Shown here: piece by piece, positions 30,137 through 40,658 of the stretch
How positions within the stretch are numbered: position 1 is the stretch's first letter
Layout of the letters: each line of letters begins with the position of its first letter
Assembly (NCBI GenBank): GCA_027311945.1
Contig: DAICXZ010000029.1
Coordinates: 1-64,000 of the forward strand
Source of the DNA: Erythrobacter sp.
Lineage (GTDB): Bacteria > Pseudomonadota > Alphaproteobacteria > Sphingomonadales > Sphingomonadaceae
DNA: 64,000 nucleotides
Reading direction: 5' to 3'
Made by a program: the position numbers and the translations under genes
The notes under the pieces: generated by a model
Databases searched by the model: none
What the model saw: the letters and a program-made list of their open reading frames with translations, nothing else
What the model was told of the DNA's origin: nothing

Positions 30137-30233
30137 CTCCCCCCATGTGGGGGGAGGTCGGGAGGGGGGAGTTTTACGCTCGATGAACGCGCGTCGGAAC
30201 CCCCACCCCCAGCCCCTCCCCGCGGGGGAGGGG
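30137..30233. repeat. Pair of GC-rich palindromes between murB and ddl
   Basis: Two near-homopolymeric palindromes: CTCCCCCCA-TG-TGGGGGGAG (30137-30156) and CCCCTCCCC-GCG-GGGGAGGGG (30213-30233), about 57 bases apart. They have the form of repetitive intergenic palindromes common in sphingomonad genomes. They interrupt an otherwise overlapping gene series and could slow transcription, stabilise mRNA ends or mark an insertion. Confidence 0.75.
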
Positions 30234-30259
30234 AGTTTCAAGACTATTGGAATTTGCGC

Positions 30260-31204
30260 ATGACTCTCCCCAAACTCCATATCCTCGTGCTCATGGGCGG
30301 CTGGGCCAACGAGCGCGAAGTGTCGCTCATGTCGGGCAAAGGCGTCGCCGATGCGCTTGAAAGCAAGGGCCACAAGATCACCCGGCTCGACATGGACCGC
30401 GACGTTGCCGCGCGCATTGCCGAGGCGTCGCCCGATGTCGTGTTCAACGCGCTGCATGGTGTGCCCGGCGAGGATGGCACAGTGCAGGGCATGCTCGACC
30501 TCATGGGCATTCCCTATACCCACGCAGGCCTTGCCACTTCGGTGGTGGCAATCGACAAGGAGCTGACCAAGCAGGCGCTGGTGCCGCATGGCGTGCCGAT
30601 GCCCGGCGGGCGCGTGGTCAAGTCGGAAGATCTCTATGGCGGTGACCCGCTGCCGCGCCCCTATGTCCTGAAGCCGGTCAACGAGGGCAGCTCGGTCGGC
30701 GTCGCCATCGTCACCGACGAGAGCAACTACGGCAACCCGATCCAGCGCGATGTGAAAGGCCCCTGGCAGCAGTTCGCCAGCCTGCTCGCCGAACCCTATA
30801 TTCGCGGACGCGAGCTGACTACGGCGGTGCTGGGCGACAAGGCCCTGTGCGTCACCGAACTGGTGCCGAAGTCAGGCTTCTACGACTTCGACGCCAAATA
30901 CACCGATGGCATGACCGACCACGTTTGCCCGGCCGAAATCCCTGAGGATATTGCCGCGCTGTGCTGCGAGTATGCCCTGCGCGCGCACAAGCTGCTCGGC
31001 TGCCGGGGCGTGAGCCGTTCGGACTTCCGCTGGGATGACGAGCGGGGCGCCGATGGGCTGTTCCTGCTCGAAACGAACACCCAGCCGGGCATGACCCCGC
31101 TCAGCCTGGTGCCCGAACAGGCGCGTTTCTGCGGCATTTCCTATCCCGATCTGTGCGAAATCATCGTCGAGGATGCCCTCCGCTTCTTTGGCAAGGGTGG
31201 ATAG
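30260..31204 (+). CDS. ddl: D-alanine--D-alanine ligase
   Basis: A 314-residue ATP-grasp enzyme making D-Ala-D-Ala, the substrate of MurF. Landmarks: the N-terminal VLMGGWANEREVSLMSGKGV, HGVPGEDGTVQGMLDLMGIPYTH, PVNEGSSVGVAIV, and the C-terminal metal site LLETNTQPGMTPLSLVPEQA. ATG at 30260 is preferred to an in-frame TTG six bases earlier. It abuts ftsQ directly. Confidence 0.97.
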   Translation: MTLPKLHILVLMGGWANEREVSLMSGKGVADALESKGHKITRLDMDRDVAARIAEASPDVVFNALHGVPGEDGTVQGMLDLMGIPYTHAGLATSVVAIDKELTKQALVPHGVPMPGGRVVKSEDLYGGDPLPRPYVLKPVNEGSSVGVAIVTDESNYGNPIQRDVKGPWQQFASLLAEPYIRGRELTTAVLGDKALCVTELVPKSGFYDFDAKYTDGMTDHVCPAEIPEDIAALCCEYALRAHKLLGCRGVSRSDFRWDDERGADGLFLLETNTQPGMTPLSLVPEQARFCGISYPDLCEIIVEDALRFFGKGG

Positions 31205-32116
31205 ATGGCGCAGAAGATCAGCCGCAACGTCAAGGGCGTGCGCCGTCAGGCCCGCGCCGCGGACACCAGCCGCCGCGTGCGCAAGGCGCGTGGGCAGGGT
31301 CGGTCGCTGCTGGGCAGCGCACTCGCGATGCTGCCGTTCAGCGAAAGCCAGCTGCACAAGTTCTTCACCGTGCTGATCTTTGCCGGGGTGCTGGCCTTCG
31401 CGGTGTTTATCGCGCGCGTCACCGGCCTTTCCGAATTTGCTGAAGATCGTTTCGCGCTCGCTTCGGCCAATGCCGGGTTCGAGGTGCACCATGTCGAGGT
31501 GCGCGGGACCAGACGCCTGAACGAGATGATGGTCTACGAACACGCGATCGGGCGGCGCGACCTTGCCATGACACGGGTGGACCTTGAGGCGCTCCGGCAG
31601 GAGCTGCTGACCATGCCGTGGGTCAAGGATGCGCGCGTCTCGCGCCAGTTGCCCGACGTGCTGGTGGTCGACATCGTCGAGCGCGAGCCGCACGCTGCGC
31701 TGCGCCGTGAAAACGAACTGGTGCTGATCGACGCCACCGGGGTCGAACTCGAAGAGGTTGCGGCTGACGCGGGCAAGGAGATGCTGGTGATCGGCGGCGA
31801 AGGCGCGCAAAGTCAGGTCGAGGCTCTGGCCAGCCTGCTCGATGCGGCCCCGGCGCTGCGCCAGCAGGTGGCCGAGGCCGACTGGATCGGCAACCGCCGC
31901 TGGGATCTTACCTTTGCCACCGGGCAGCGGCTGTCCTTGCCCGAAGGCGCGGACCGTTCCGCCGCCGCCTTGGTAGCCTTTGCCGAGGCCGATGGCGTTC
32001 ACCGTCTGATCGGCGGCGAGGTGGTCGCCTTCGATTTGCGCAACCCGCCGAACATGACGATGCGCGTGCCGGGCCGGGCGGAAACCAGTGAGATGAGCAT
32101 GGGGGAGGAGAGCTGA
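31205..32116 (+). CDS. ftsQ: Cell division protein FtsQ
   Basis: A 303-residue bitopic protein: a very basic cytoplasmic tail (about 50 residues), one membrane segment (FFTVLIFAGVLAFAVFIA), a POTRA domain (FEVHHVEVRGTRRLNEMMVYEHA) and the FtsQ/DivIB domain with MPWVKDARVSRQLPDVLVVDIVERE. It links FtsB/FtsL to the early divisome. It starts at the base after the ddl stop and overlaps ftsA by one base. Confidence 0.95.
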   Translation: MAQKISRNVKGVRRQARAADTSRRVRKARGQGRSLLGSALAMLPFSESQLHKFFTVLIFAGVLAFAVFIARVTGLSEFAEDRFALASANAGFEVHHVEVRGTRRLNEMMVYEHAIGRRDLAMTRVDLEALRQELLTMPWVKDARVSRQLPDVLVVDIVEREPHAALRRENELVLIDATGVELEEVAADAGKEMLVIGGEGAQSQVEALASLLDAAPALRQQVAEADWIGNRRWDLTFATGQRLSLPEGADRSAAALVAFAEADGVHRLIGGEVVAFDLRNPPNMTMRVPGRAETSEMSMGEES

Positions 32117-33414
32117 TGAGCAATAGCGCAAATCGCATCGAACGCGTTATCGGCGCGGTCAATATCGGCTCTTTCCGCATTTCCGCCATGATCGCCGCCG
32201 TGGCCGAGAATGGCGAGATGCAGGTGCTGGGCAGCGGCCACCGCGCCAGCCAGGGCATCAAGCGCGGCTATGTCACCGACATGGCGGCAGCGACCTATGC
32301 CGTGCGCGATGCCTTGGAGCGGGCCGAGAAGCTGGCCGGGACGAGCGTCGAATCGGTTTGGCTTGGCGCATCGGGCGCGGGGCTCACCAGCGAGATTCGC
32401 CCGGTCGAGATCAATATCGGCGGGCGCCGTATCGAGGAAGAGGATATCGAGCACCTGCTCGTCACCGCGCAGGGCAGCCTCGAACCCGACGGGCGCACCG
32501 TGCTCCATGCGCAGCCCGCCTGCTATTTCCTCGATGGTGCCGACGGCGTGTTCAACCCCAAGGGCCTCCATGCCGAACGGCTGGGCGTCGACATTCACAT
32601 CATGCTCGCCGATGGCGCGCCGATGCGCAATGTGACCGAGGCGGTCCAGCGCGCGCATCTCGAGGTGCAGGGCGTGGTTGCCTCGCCGCTGGCTACCGGC
32701 CTTGCCTGCCTAACCGAGGAAGAGCGCGATCTTGGCGTGGCGCTGGTCGAGTTCGGGGGCGAGGTCACCAATGTTTCGGTCTACGCAGGCGGGATGCTGG
32801 TGGGGCTCCACGCGATCCAGCGCGGCTCCGCTGACATCACCGATGCGATTGCCTCGGCCTTTTCGGTCCGCCGGTTTCAGGCCGAGCGATTGAAGTGCAA
32901 GCACGGCTCGGCCATCGCCAGCCCGGCCGATCACCGCGAGATGATTGCCGTCACCGCGCCGGGCGAGGAAGGCCGCGGCCCGGTTGCGCGAGGGGCCGAC
33001 GACCGCGAGCAGGTGCCGCGCGCCGAACTGATCACGGTCATCACCGGCGAACTTGATGCGCTGATGAGCGAGGTCGGGCGCAGCCTTGAGGTCATGGGCT
33101 TTACCGGCAGCAGCGGTGGCCGACAGGCGCGGCAGGTGGTATTGACCGGCGGCGGGGCAGAACTGGCTGGGCTTGCAGACTATACCCAAAGCGTGCTCGG
33201 CGTGGCCGTGCGGATCGGCCGCCCGCCTGCGCTGAAGGGCCTGCCCGAGGCGCATTCGGTGCCCGGATTTTCGACGCTGGCGGGGCTGGTGCTCTATGCC
33301 TTGCGCGATCCGGTCGACATTCGCCGCGTCGGCTCGCGCTTCACCCGCACCCATCGTCCCGGCCCGGCGGCCACGGTTGGCCGGGTGTGGAAAGCGATGC
33401 GGGATTTTTTTTGA
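32116..33414 (+). CDS. ftsA: Cell division protein FtsA
   Basis: A 432-residue actin-like protein that tethers FtsZ to the membrane. The phosphate-1 region is GAVNIGSFRISAMIA, the SHS2 (1C) domain includes GITNK-like GIKRGYVTDM, and the adenosine motif is VVLTGGGAELAGL. The C-terminus, VGRVWKAMRDFF, is the amphipathic membrane-targeting helix. It is followed by 126 bases before ftsZ. Confidence 0.96.
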   Translation: MSNSANRIERVIGAVNIGSFRISAMIAAVAENGEMQVLGSGHRASQGIKRGYVTDMAAATYAVRDALERAEKLAGTSVESVWLGASGAGLTSEIRPVEINIGGRRIEEEDIEHLLVTAQGSLEPDGRTVLHAQPACYFLDGADGVFNPKGLHAERLGVDIHIMLADGAPMRNVTEAVQRAHLEVQGVVASPLATGLACLTEEERDLGVALVEFGGEVTNVSVYAGGMLVGLHAIQRGSADITDAIASAFSVRRFQAERLKCKHGSAIASPADHREMIAVTAPGEEGRGPVARGADDREQVPRAELITVITGELDALMSEVGRSLEVMGFTGSSGGRQARQVVLTGGGAELAGLADYTQSVLGVAVRIGRPPALKGLPEAHSVPGFSTLAGLVLYALRDPVDIRRVGSRFTRTHRPGPAATVGRVWKAMRDFF

Positions 33415-33540
33415 ATGGCGCGGCAGCTGGTCAGGCGCGCGCAATTGTGGATTTGTAAGGTTTTCGGATAACGCCCGCCTATGTGTTTGTGGCACAAGCG
33501 GTAAATCGAGCATTGCGGGACTTGGCCGCAGGAGAAAGAC

Positions 33541-35160
<1,620 letters not shown>

Positions 35161-35219
35161 TCGCATTGGCGATGGCCGCGCGCTTGCCAAATGCGGCGCG
35201 TGTGCCATCTAGGCCGCGC

Positions 35220-36794
35220 ATGTCGAAGATCAGAGTTCTGCTGTCCTGTTGCACCGCGCTCTATGCGAGCACGGCTGCTGTTCCTGAGCTCCACGCGCAG
35301 GAGGTGGTGCAAGCCCTGCCGAACCCGGCTGCGGCGGACCTTGCGAATGCCATGCGCCGCTTGTCGGCAGATCCCGATTCGGTCGAGGCGCTGGTCGATG
35401 CGGGCGAAGCTTCGCTCGCGCTCGACAATGTCGAGGCGGCGCTTGGCTTTTTCGCCCGGGCGCAGGATATCGATCCCGACGATGGCCGGATGCTGGCAGG
35501 ACTTGCGCAGGTCGCCGTGCGTCGGGGCGAAGCGGTGACGGCGCTGCAACTGTTCGAAAACGCCGACTATGCGGGTGAACCGATGGAACCGCTGGCGGCC
35601 GAGCGGGCGCTCGCCTTCGATCTGGTCGGCAACAATTCCCGTGCGCAACGGCTGTACCGACAGGCGATCGAAGATGACCCCGACCCTGAGACCATGCGGC
35701 GTCTCGCCATCAGCTATGCGATTGCGGGCGATCAGGCGGCAGTGGAAGAGGTGTTGTTGCCGCTGCTGCAGCAGAATGATCTCGCGGCCTTTCGTACGCG
35801 TGCGTTCGCCCTGGCGATCCTTGGCAAGGAGGCCGAGGCGGTAACGATTGCCGAAACGATGTTGCCCGCGCAGCTGGCGAGCCGGATTGCGCCCTATTTG
35901 CGGTACATGCCGCGGCTGACCAAGGCGCAGCAGGCGGCGGCGGCCAACCTCGGGCAGTTCCCGTCGGGCTCGCAGATCGGGCGCGACGATCCGCGCATCG
36001 CTGCACTGGCAACATCGCAGGAGGGCGAGCCTCCCGCGCCGCGCGCAGCCACGCGAGGTGATGAACGCCTGATACCGGCAGGCCCTTCACTTGCCGAATC
36101 CTCTGCGCCAGCCCCGACTCGGCAGCCGCCCCCGGCCAGCGAAGCGGAGCCTGTTGCGGTCGCTGTGGCCCAGGAAGAGCTGCCGCCCGTGGCCGAACAA
36201 GCTGCGCCGGTGTCCGATCGCCCTGTAACCGTCGCCGAAGTGACCGAGGAATTGCCTGCCGCCGCGCCCGAGCCTGAAGCGGAACCCGCTGAGCAAGCAG
36301 TGGTGGTGGCATCGCTTGCCGAGCCGGATAGGGCGCCTTCGCCTGTTCAGGAGCCGCCTGCTGCCGAGCCCGAGCCCGAGCCCGAGCCTGATTTGGCCAC
36401 GGCCTTTGCCGACTTCGCGCGCAGTTCGCCATTGCCGGTCGCCCCCTCGGCCAATGCGGTGGACATCACCGCTATCGACATCCCGCGCGAACGCCCGGCG
36501 CCGCCGCCTCCGCCGCCTCCACCAGCGCATCCCTCTCGCCAATGGGTGCAGGTGGCAACCGGGCAGGACACCGCTGCCTTCCGCTACGACTGGCGACGGA
36601 TCAAACGGGAGGCGGGCGGCCTGCTTGACGATGCCGAGGCGTTCCACACACGCTGGGGCGAGGCCAATCGCTTGCTTACCGGCCCCTTCGGGAGCGCCAG
36701 AGAGGCGCAGGAGTTCGTGTCCGAACTCGGCAAGGCGGGCGTCGACAGCTTCCGCTTCACCAGCGACGCGGGACAGGAAATCAAGCCGCTTTAG
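35220..36794 (+). CDS. TPR and SPOR domain envelope protein
   Basis: A 524-residue exported protein. A signal peptide (LLSCCTALYASTAAVPELHAQ) is followed by a TPR-like helical region at about 35-240 (ALVDAGEASLALDNVEAALGFFARAQDIDPDDG), a Pro/Glu/Ala-rich linker with short EPEPEPEP and PPPPPPPP runs, and a C-terminal SPOR domain of about 75 residues starting at RQWVQVATGQD. SPOR domains bind denuded septal glycan, so a role at the division site is likely, fitting the position directly after ftsZ. Confidence 0.85.
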   Translation: MSKIRVLLSCCTALYASTAAVPELHAQEVVQALPNPAAADLANAMRRLSADPDSVEALVDAGEASLALDNVEAALGFFARAQDIDPDDGRMLAGLAQVAVRRGEAVTALQLFENADYAGEPMEPLAAERALAFDLVGNNSRAQRLYRQAIEDDPDPETMRRLAISYAIAGDQAAVEEVLLPLLQQNDLAAFRTRAFALAILGKEAEAVTIAETMLPAQLASRIAPYLRYMPRLTKAQQAAAANLGQFPSGSQIGRDDPRIAALATSQEGEPPAPRAATRGDERLIPAGPSLAESSAPAPTRQPPPASEAEPVAVAVAQEELPPVAEQAAPVSDRPVTVAEVTEELPAAAPEPEAEPAEQAVVVASLAEPDRAPSPVQEPPAAEPEPEPEPDLATAFADFARSSPLPVAPSANAVDITAIDIPRERPAPPPPPPPPAHPSRQWVQVATGQDTAAFRYDWRRIKREAGGLLDDAEAFHTRWGEANRLLTGPFGSAREAQEFVSELGKAGVDSFRFTSDAGQEIKPL

Positions 36795-36960
36795 CCCCCA
36801 TTGCAATATCGGGCCGGGTGATCCCGTGTTCTCACCGCCTTTCTTTATGCACATGCTACGAACAGGCCATTGCAGTTTTGCACGGGCGACTTCGCGGCAG
36901 TGATTGCACGTGGGCCAGCACGTCAGCCATTAAGCATGAGATGACGAGGACACAGGCTCT

Positions 36961-37473
36961 ATGCATATGAATTCCACCCGCGAGACCATCGATGCGACCG
37001 AGGATGCTGCGCCCGTAGACATGCTCGCCGCCGTGTTCGAGGCTCATGGGTGGACCCATGACTTCGTTGGCGACGATGAGATCTGCGGCGAAATTCCGGG
37101 CAGTTGGACGACCTATCAGCTACGCGCGATCTGGCGCGAGGAAGACCGTGTGCTGCAATTGCTGTGTCTGCCGGAAGTGCGGGTGACCGAGGGTCGGCTG
37201 CGCGAGGCGCAGGAATTGCTCGCTATGGTTAACGAGCAGCTCTGGCTTGGTCATTTCGATATCTGGTCGCAGGGTTCGGTGCTGCTCTATCGCCATGGTC
37301 TGCTGCTGGGCGATGATGGCACGATCAGCCTCGATATGGCGCAACTGGCGCTGGATACGGCCGTTTCCGAGTGCGACCGGTTTTACCCCGCATTCCAGTT
37401 CGTGCTGTGGGGAGACAAGAGCCCGCGTGAAGCGCTGGCAGCGGCCATGGTTGACGCGGCGGGCGAAGCCTGA
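36961..37473 (+). CDS. YbjN domain-containing protein
   Basis: A 170-residue cytoplasmic protein of the YbjN family (type III secretion chaperone-like fold), recognised by the runs FVGDDEICGEIPGSWTTYQLRAIW and LLAMVNEQLWLGHFDIWSQGSVLLYRHGL. E. coli YbjN affects stress tolerance and motility, but a biochemical role is not established. It lies just upstream of proC, a frequent arrangement in sphingomonads. Confidence 0.85.
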   Translation: MHMNSTRETIDATEDAAPVDMLAAVFEAHGWTHDFVGDDEICGEIPGSWTTYQLRAIWREEDRVLQLLCLPEVRVTEGRLREAQELLAMVNEQLWLGHFDIWSQGSVLLYRHGLLLGDDGTISLDMAQLALDTAVSECDRFYPAFQFVLWGDKSPREALAAAMVDAAGEA

Positions 37474-37565
37474 GAGCGTCGCGCGACGCACTCCGGGGCT
37501 TGAAATCTCGCGCTTAGCCCAAACCTCTAAGGCCAACTGGCGACTAAGGCTAAGGACCTAATTTT

Positions 37566-38372
37566 ATGGCATTCAAATCCACCCTAATCGTTGGCTGCGG
37601 CAACATGGCCGGGGCGATGCTCGAAGGCTGGCTTGCGGCGGGAACGACTCCCGAAAGCTTTACCATCGTCGACCCCGTGCGCGAATCCGCACCTGGTGGC
37701 ATTGAGCTGCTGCGCGAATTGCCTTCAGACCGCCAGTTCGATGCCATCCTGCTGGGTGTGAAGCCGCAGATGCTGGGCGACCTCGCCCCGCAGATCGAGC
37801 CGCTCGCTGGGCCGGATTGCACAATTCTGTCGATGCTGGCCGGGGTTGAGCTGTCGACGCTGAAGGACAGGTTCCCGCGCTCGGCGGCGCAGGTGCGGGT
37901 GATGCCTAATCTGGCGGTGGCCATGGGCAAGGCGCCGGTCGCGCTGGCTCAGGCCGGGCTCGACGATGCGGCGCAGGCGTCGCTGATCGAATGGATGGGC
38001 GCACTCGGCCATGCCGAATGGGTGGCGGAGGACAAGTTCGACCTCGTCACCGCGCTTGCGGGCAGTGGCCCGGCCTTCGTCTATCGCTTCATCGATGCGC
38101 TCGCCAACGCCTCGGTGCGGCTTGGCTTGCCCGAGCACAAGGCGCAGCAATTCGCGCTGGCAATGGTGGAGGGGGCAGCGGCCCTCGCGGCCCAGTCGGA
38201 GCATTCGCCCGGCAAGCTGGCCGACATGGTGGCGAGCAAGGGCGGGGTGACCCGCGCTGGCCTCGATGCGCTCGACGAGGATGAGGCGCTGTCCAATCTC
38301 ATTACCAAGACCCTGCGGTCGGCGCGTGATCGCAGCGTCGAAATGGCGCGTGAGGCGCGTGAGGACGGTTAA
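37566..38372 (+). CDS. proC: Pyrroline-5-carboxylate reductase
   Basis: A 268-residue enzyme for the last step of proline synthesis, reducing pyrroline-5-carboxylate with NAD(P)H. The N-terminal dinucleotide motif is LIVGCGNMAGAMLEGW; VRVMPNLAVAMGKAPVAL and the C-terminal dimerisation motif DMVASKGGVTRAGLDAL are typical. proB, the first enzyme of the pathway, is at 41.7 kb; proA is not in the window. Confidence 0.97.
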   Translation: MAFKSTLIVGCGNMAGAMLEGWLAAGTTPESFTIVDPVRESAPGGIELLRELPSDRQFDAILLGVKPQMLGDLAPQIEPLAGPDCTILSMLAGVELSTLKDRFPRSAAQVRVMPNLAVAMGKAPVALAQAGLDDAAQASLIEWMGALGHAEWVAEDKFDLVTALAGSGPAFVYRFIDALANASVRLGLPEHKAQQFALAMVEGAAALAAQSEHSPGKLADMVASKGGVTRAGLDALDEDEALSNLITKTLRSARDRSVEMAREAREDG

Positions 38373-38474
38373 TGCGATGCCTGCCGGTTTCGCTTGAAAT
38401 CGCAGGCTTCCATCGCGATATTGGAGCTAGCCCGGCCCGCCCCTCTTGAGGCCGGACAGAGGAGTTTGCAAGAA

Positions 38475-39263
38475 ATGGCAAATTGGAACGACAACCGCCC
38501 GCAGACTGGCTTTGGCCAGCAAGGCTTCGGCGCGTCGGCGGGCCAGACGCGTGATCTGTCAGGCGGCACCACCTTCGATGCCGGCCTGCGTACGCATATG
38601 CTTTCGATTTACAACTACATGGCCTCGGGCGTGTTGCTGACCGGTGTGGTGGCTGCCCTCACGGCCAACATGGGCTGGGCCTATGCCTTTGCCTCGGGTC
38701 CGCTGATGTGGATCGTGGCGCTTTCGCCGCTTGCCATCGTGTTCGCGATGAGCTTCGGGCGCAATAAGTTCTCGACCACCACGCTGCAGGCGATGTTCTG
38801 GGGCTTCGCGGTCCTGATGGGCCTGTCGCTGTCGACGATTTTCCTCGTCTACACTTCGAGCTCGATCGCGGTGACTTTCTTCGCCACGGCGGCGGCCTTC
38901 GCGGGCCTCAGTCTGTTCGGTTACACTACGGGCAAGGATCTGTCGGGCTTCGGCAGCTTCCTGATCATGGGTGTGATCGGCATCCTGGTCGCCTCGCTGC
39001 TTAACCTTTGGTTGCAGTCGCCTGGCCTGATGTGGGCCATCAGCGGCCTTGGCGTGCTGATCTTCGCGGGCCTTACCGCTTACGATACGCAGCGCCTGAA
39101 GCAGGAATATATGGCCATCAGCCAGTTGAAGATGGCCAATCCCACGGCGGCTGCGGCCTATCCGCTGGGCAAGATGGTGATCATGGGGGCGCTCAGCCTC
39201 TATCTCGACTTCATCAACATGTTCCTGTTCCTGCTGCGCTTCATGGGCGCCACGCGCGACTAA
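38475..39263 (+). CDS. Bax inhibitor-1/YccA family membrane protein
   Basis: A 262-residue protein with a Gln/Gly-rich cytoplasmic N-terminus (about 40 residues) and seven hydrophobic segments. The C-terminal run LTAYDTQRLKQEY contains the conserved Asp of BI-1 family proteins, and LGKMVIMGALSLYLDFINMFLFLLRFMG ends the protein. Bacterial members include the pH-dependent calcium-leak channel BsYetJ and the FtsH modulator YccA. ATG at 38475 is chosen because it starts the conserved MANWNDNRPQTGFGQ. Confidence 0.92.
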   Translation: MANWNDNRPQTGFGQQGFGASAGQTRDLSGGTTFDAGLRTHMLSIYNYMASGVLLTGVVAALTANMGWAYAFASGPLMWIVALSPLAIVFAMSFGRNKFSTTTLQAMFWGFAVLMGLSLSTIFLVYTSSSIAVTFFATAAAFAGLSLFGYTTGKDLSGFGSFLIMGVIGILVASLLNLWLQSPGLMWAISGLGVLIFAGLTAYDTQRLKQEYMAISQLKMANPTAAAAYPLGKMVIMGALSLYLDFINMFLFLLRFMGATRD

Positions 39264-39302
39264 CGAACGGCTCAGCTCGCGCCTGAAACATATGGTGCAA
39301 TA

Positions 39303-39337
39303 GTTGCCCGGCGGTGCTTCTCGCGCTGCCGGGCAAC
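39303..39337 (+). terminator. Hairpin after the BI-1 gene
   Basis: GTTGCCCGGC and GCCGGGCAAC form a perfect 10-bp stem around a 15-base loop about 40 bases after the BI-1 gene stop. There is no T-run, so it is either a weak terminator or an mRNA 3'-end stabiliser. Confidence 0.5.
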
Positions 39338-39426
39338 GTGTATTACCGACCTGCGGCAAAGCGCCACCCCTCGTTCAGGCGCGCCGTTTTACGATCGAAT
39401 GTTATCGCGGTGGAGAGGACCTACAC

Positions 39427-40296
39427 TTGCATACCCAACTGACGCCCCGCAGGCTTTCCAATACGGCGCTGACTGCGCTGCTGCTTGCCTGTGCTGCCTG
39501 CACAACGCCGGAGCCCCCGCCGCCGCCACCCCCGCCGCCGCCACCGCCGCCGGTGGTGGAAGCTGTGCCCTTTCGCCCGCTGCCGCCGCCACAGTCGGCC
39601 TATGCAATGGACATTCCGCCGCGGGATGCTGCGGGCGTCCGGCGCACGGTCAACACCGATCTCGACGAGAACGAGACGCTTTGGCACTTCCGCTCGGGGT
39701 GGAACGTGGCTGCGCTTAACTGTCAGGTTGCCGATGATGATCCGATCCTGACCGGCTACCGTGCACTGCTCGATACCCAGTCGCGCAACCTGTCGCGGGC
39801 GAACACGGCGCTTGATCGCAAGTTCCGCCAGAGCGAGCGGACCGACCGTGCGGCTTTGCTTGCGCGCGAGACGCATTCGACCGGGGTATACAACTACTTC
39901 GCCAACCCCTCGGCGCGGTCCGAGTTCTGCAGCGTTGCGCGGCAGGTCGCGAGCGAGTTCCTTGCCTCGCCGCCCGAAGACATGGTCGCCTTCGCGACGC
40001 TCGGCCTTGAGCGCTACGAGCAGGCCTTCGACCGGTTCTATGTCGCCTATGAGCGTTACGAGCAACTCTCGGCCGAGTGGGACCGCAAGTGGGGCGCACA
40101 ATATGGCCCGTCGCAGCCTGGCTGGGTTGCGCTTTATGGCAGCGGTGGCCAGCCGGCTGCCGTCGATGCGGCTGAGCCTGCTGCCACCGGCTATGTACTC
40201 GATCCTGAAAGCGGGGGAGAGCTTCCGGTCGTTCCGGTCGACGAGACTTCCACCAGCACCCCGGTGGTGCAGCCTGTTGCTGCCGACACCGAGTAG
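39427..40296 (+). CDS. Poly-proline lipoprotein of unknown function
   Basis: A 289-residue predicted lipoprotein. The first 27 residues end in the lipobox LLAC, directly followed by CTTPE and a run of 13 prolines that would form a rigid spacer away from the membrane. The rest is helical, with a regular RYEQAFDRFYVAYERYEQLSAEWDRK segment, and no family is recognised. The start is TTG at 39427 with GGAGAGG eight bases upstream; the frame upstream has no other reasonable start. It precedes the tRNA-Ala gene by about 100 bases. Confidence 0.7.
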   Translation: MHTQLTPRRLSNTALTALLLACAACTTPEPPPPPPPPPPPPPVVEAVPFRPLPPPQSAYAMDIPPRDAAGVRRTVNTDLDENETLWHFRSGWNVAALNCQVADDDPILTGYRALLDTQSRNLSRANTALDRKFRQSERTDRAALLARETHSTGVYNYFANPSARSEFCSVARQVASEFLASPPEDMVAFATLGLERYEQAFDRFYVAYERYEQLSAEWDRKWGAQYGPSQPGWVALYGSGGQPAAVDAAEPAATGYVLDPESGGELPVVPVDETSTSTPVVQPVAADTE

Positions 40297-40394
40297 ATCG
40301 GCGCATTTTTTCCTTTTCGGATGGGCGGCTTGGCGTTAAGAGCCGCCCTCCCTGCCGAAACGGACTCGATTCCGTGCTTGGCAAACCTGGATAC

Positions 40395-40467
<73 letters not shown>

Positions 40468-40470
<3 letters not shown>

Positions 40471-40519
40471 GAAACACCTGAGGCCATCGCCTTGAGGCGG
40501 TGGCCTCAAGTGTTTCTGG
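40468..40519 (+). repeat. Long hairpin starting within the tRNA-Ala CCA end
   Basis: Two 24-base arms (40468-40491 and 40496-40519) pair around a 4-base TTGA loop with one U-G and one C-A position. The left arm begins with the final CCA of the tRNA gene. No T-run follows, so it may be a processing signal for RNase cleavage, a Rho-independent-like stop without the tract, or a repeat that targeted the tRNA 3' end. Confidence 0.75.
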
Positions 40520-40658
40520 ATGATTGTATTTCGCTCACCCATCCGGGCGAGCATCCTCGCGGCAGGTCCCTTCGTTCCGGCTCCGCCGTCACTCCAGGGC
40601 CGCTGCGGTCGCGGCGCGCCCGTTTTCGCGGCCTCGATTTTGAGCTAAGGGCGTAGCC

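Noticed and set aside
30137-30233. CRISPR-like repeat pair between murB and ddl
   Set aside because: Only two palindromes, different from each other, without regular spacers or cas genes.
39303-39426. Longer start for the poly-proline lipoprotein inside the hairpin after the BI-1 gene
   Set aside because: It would place the signal peptide ~40 residues from the N-terminus and has no ribosome-binding site, whereas TTG at 39427 has GGAGAGG at a proper distance.
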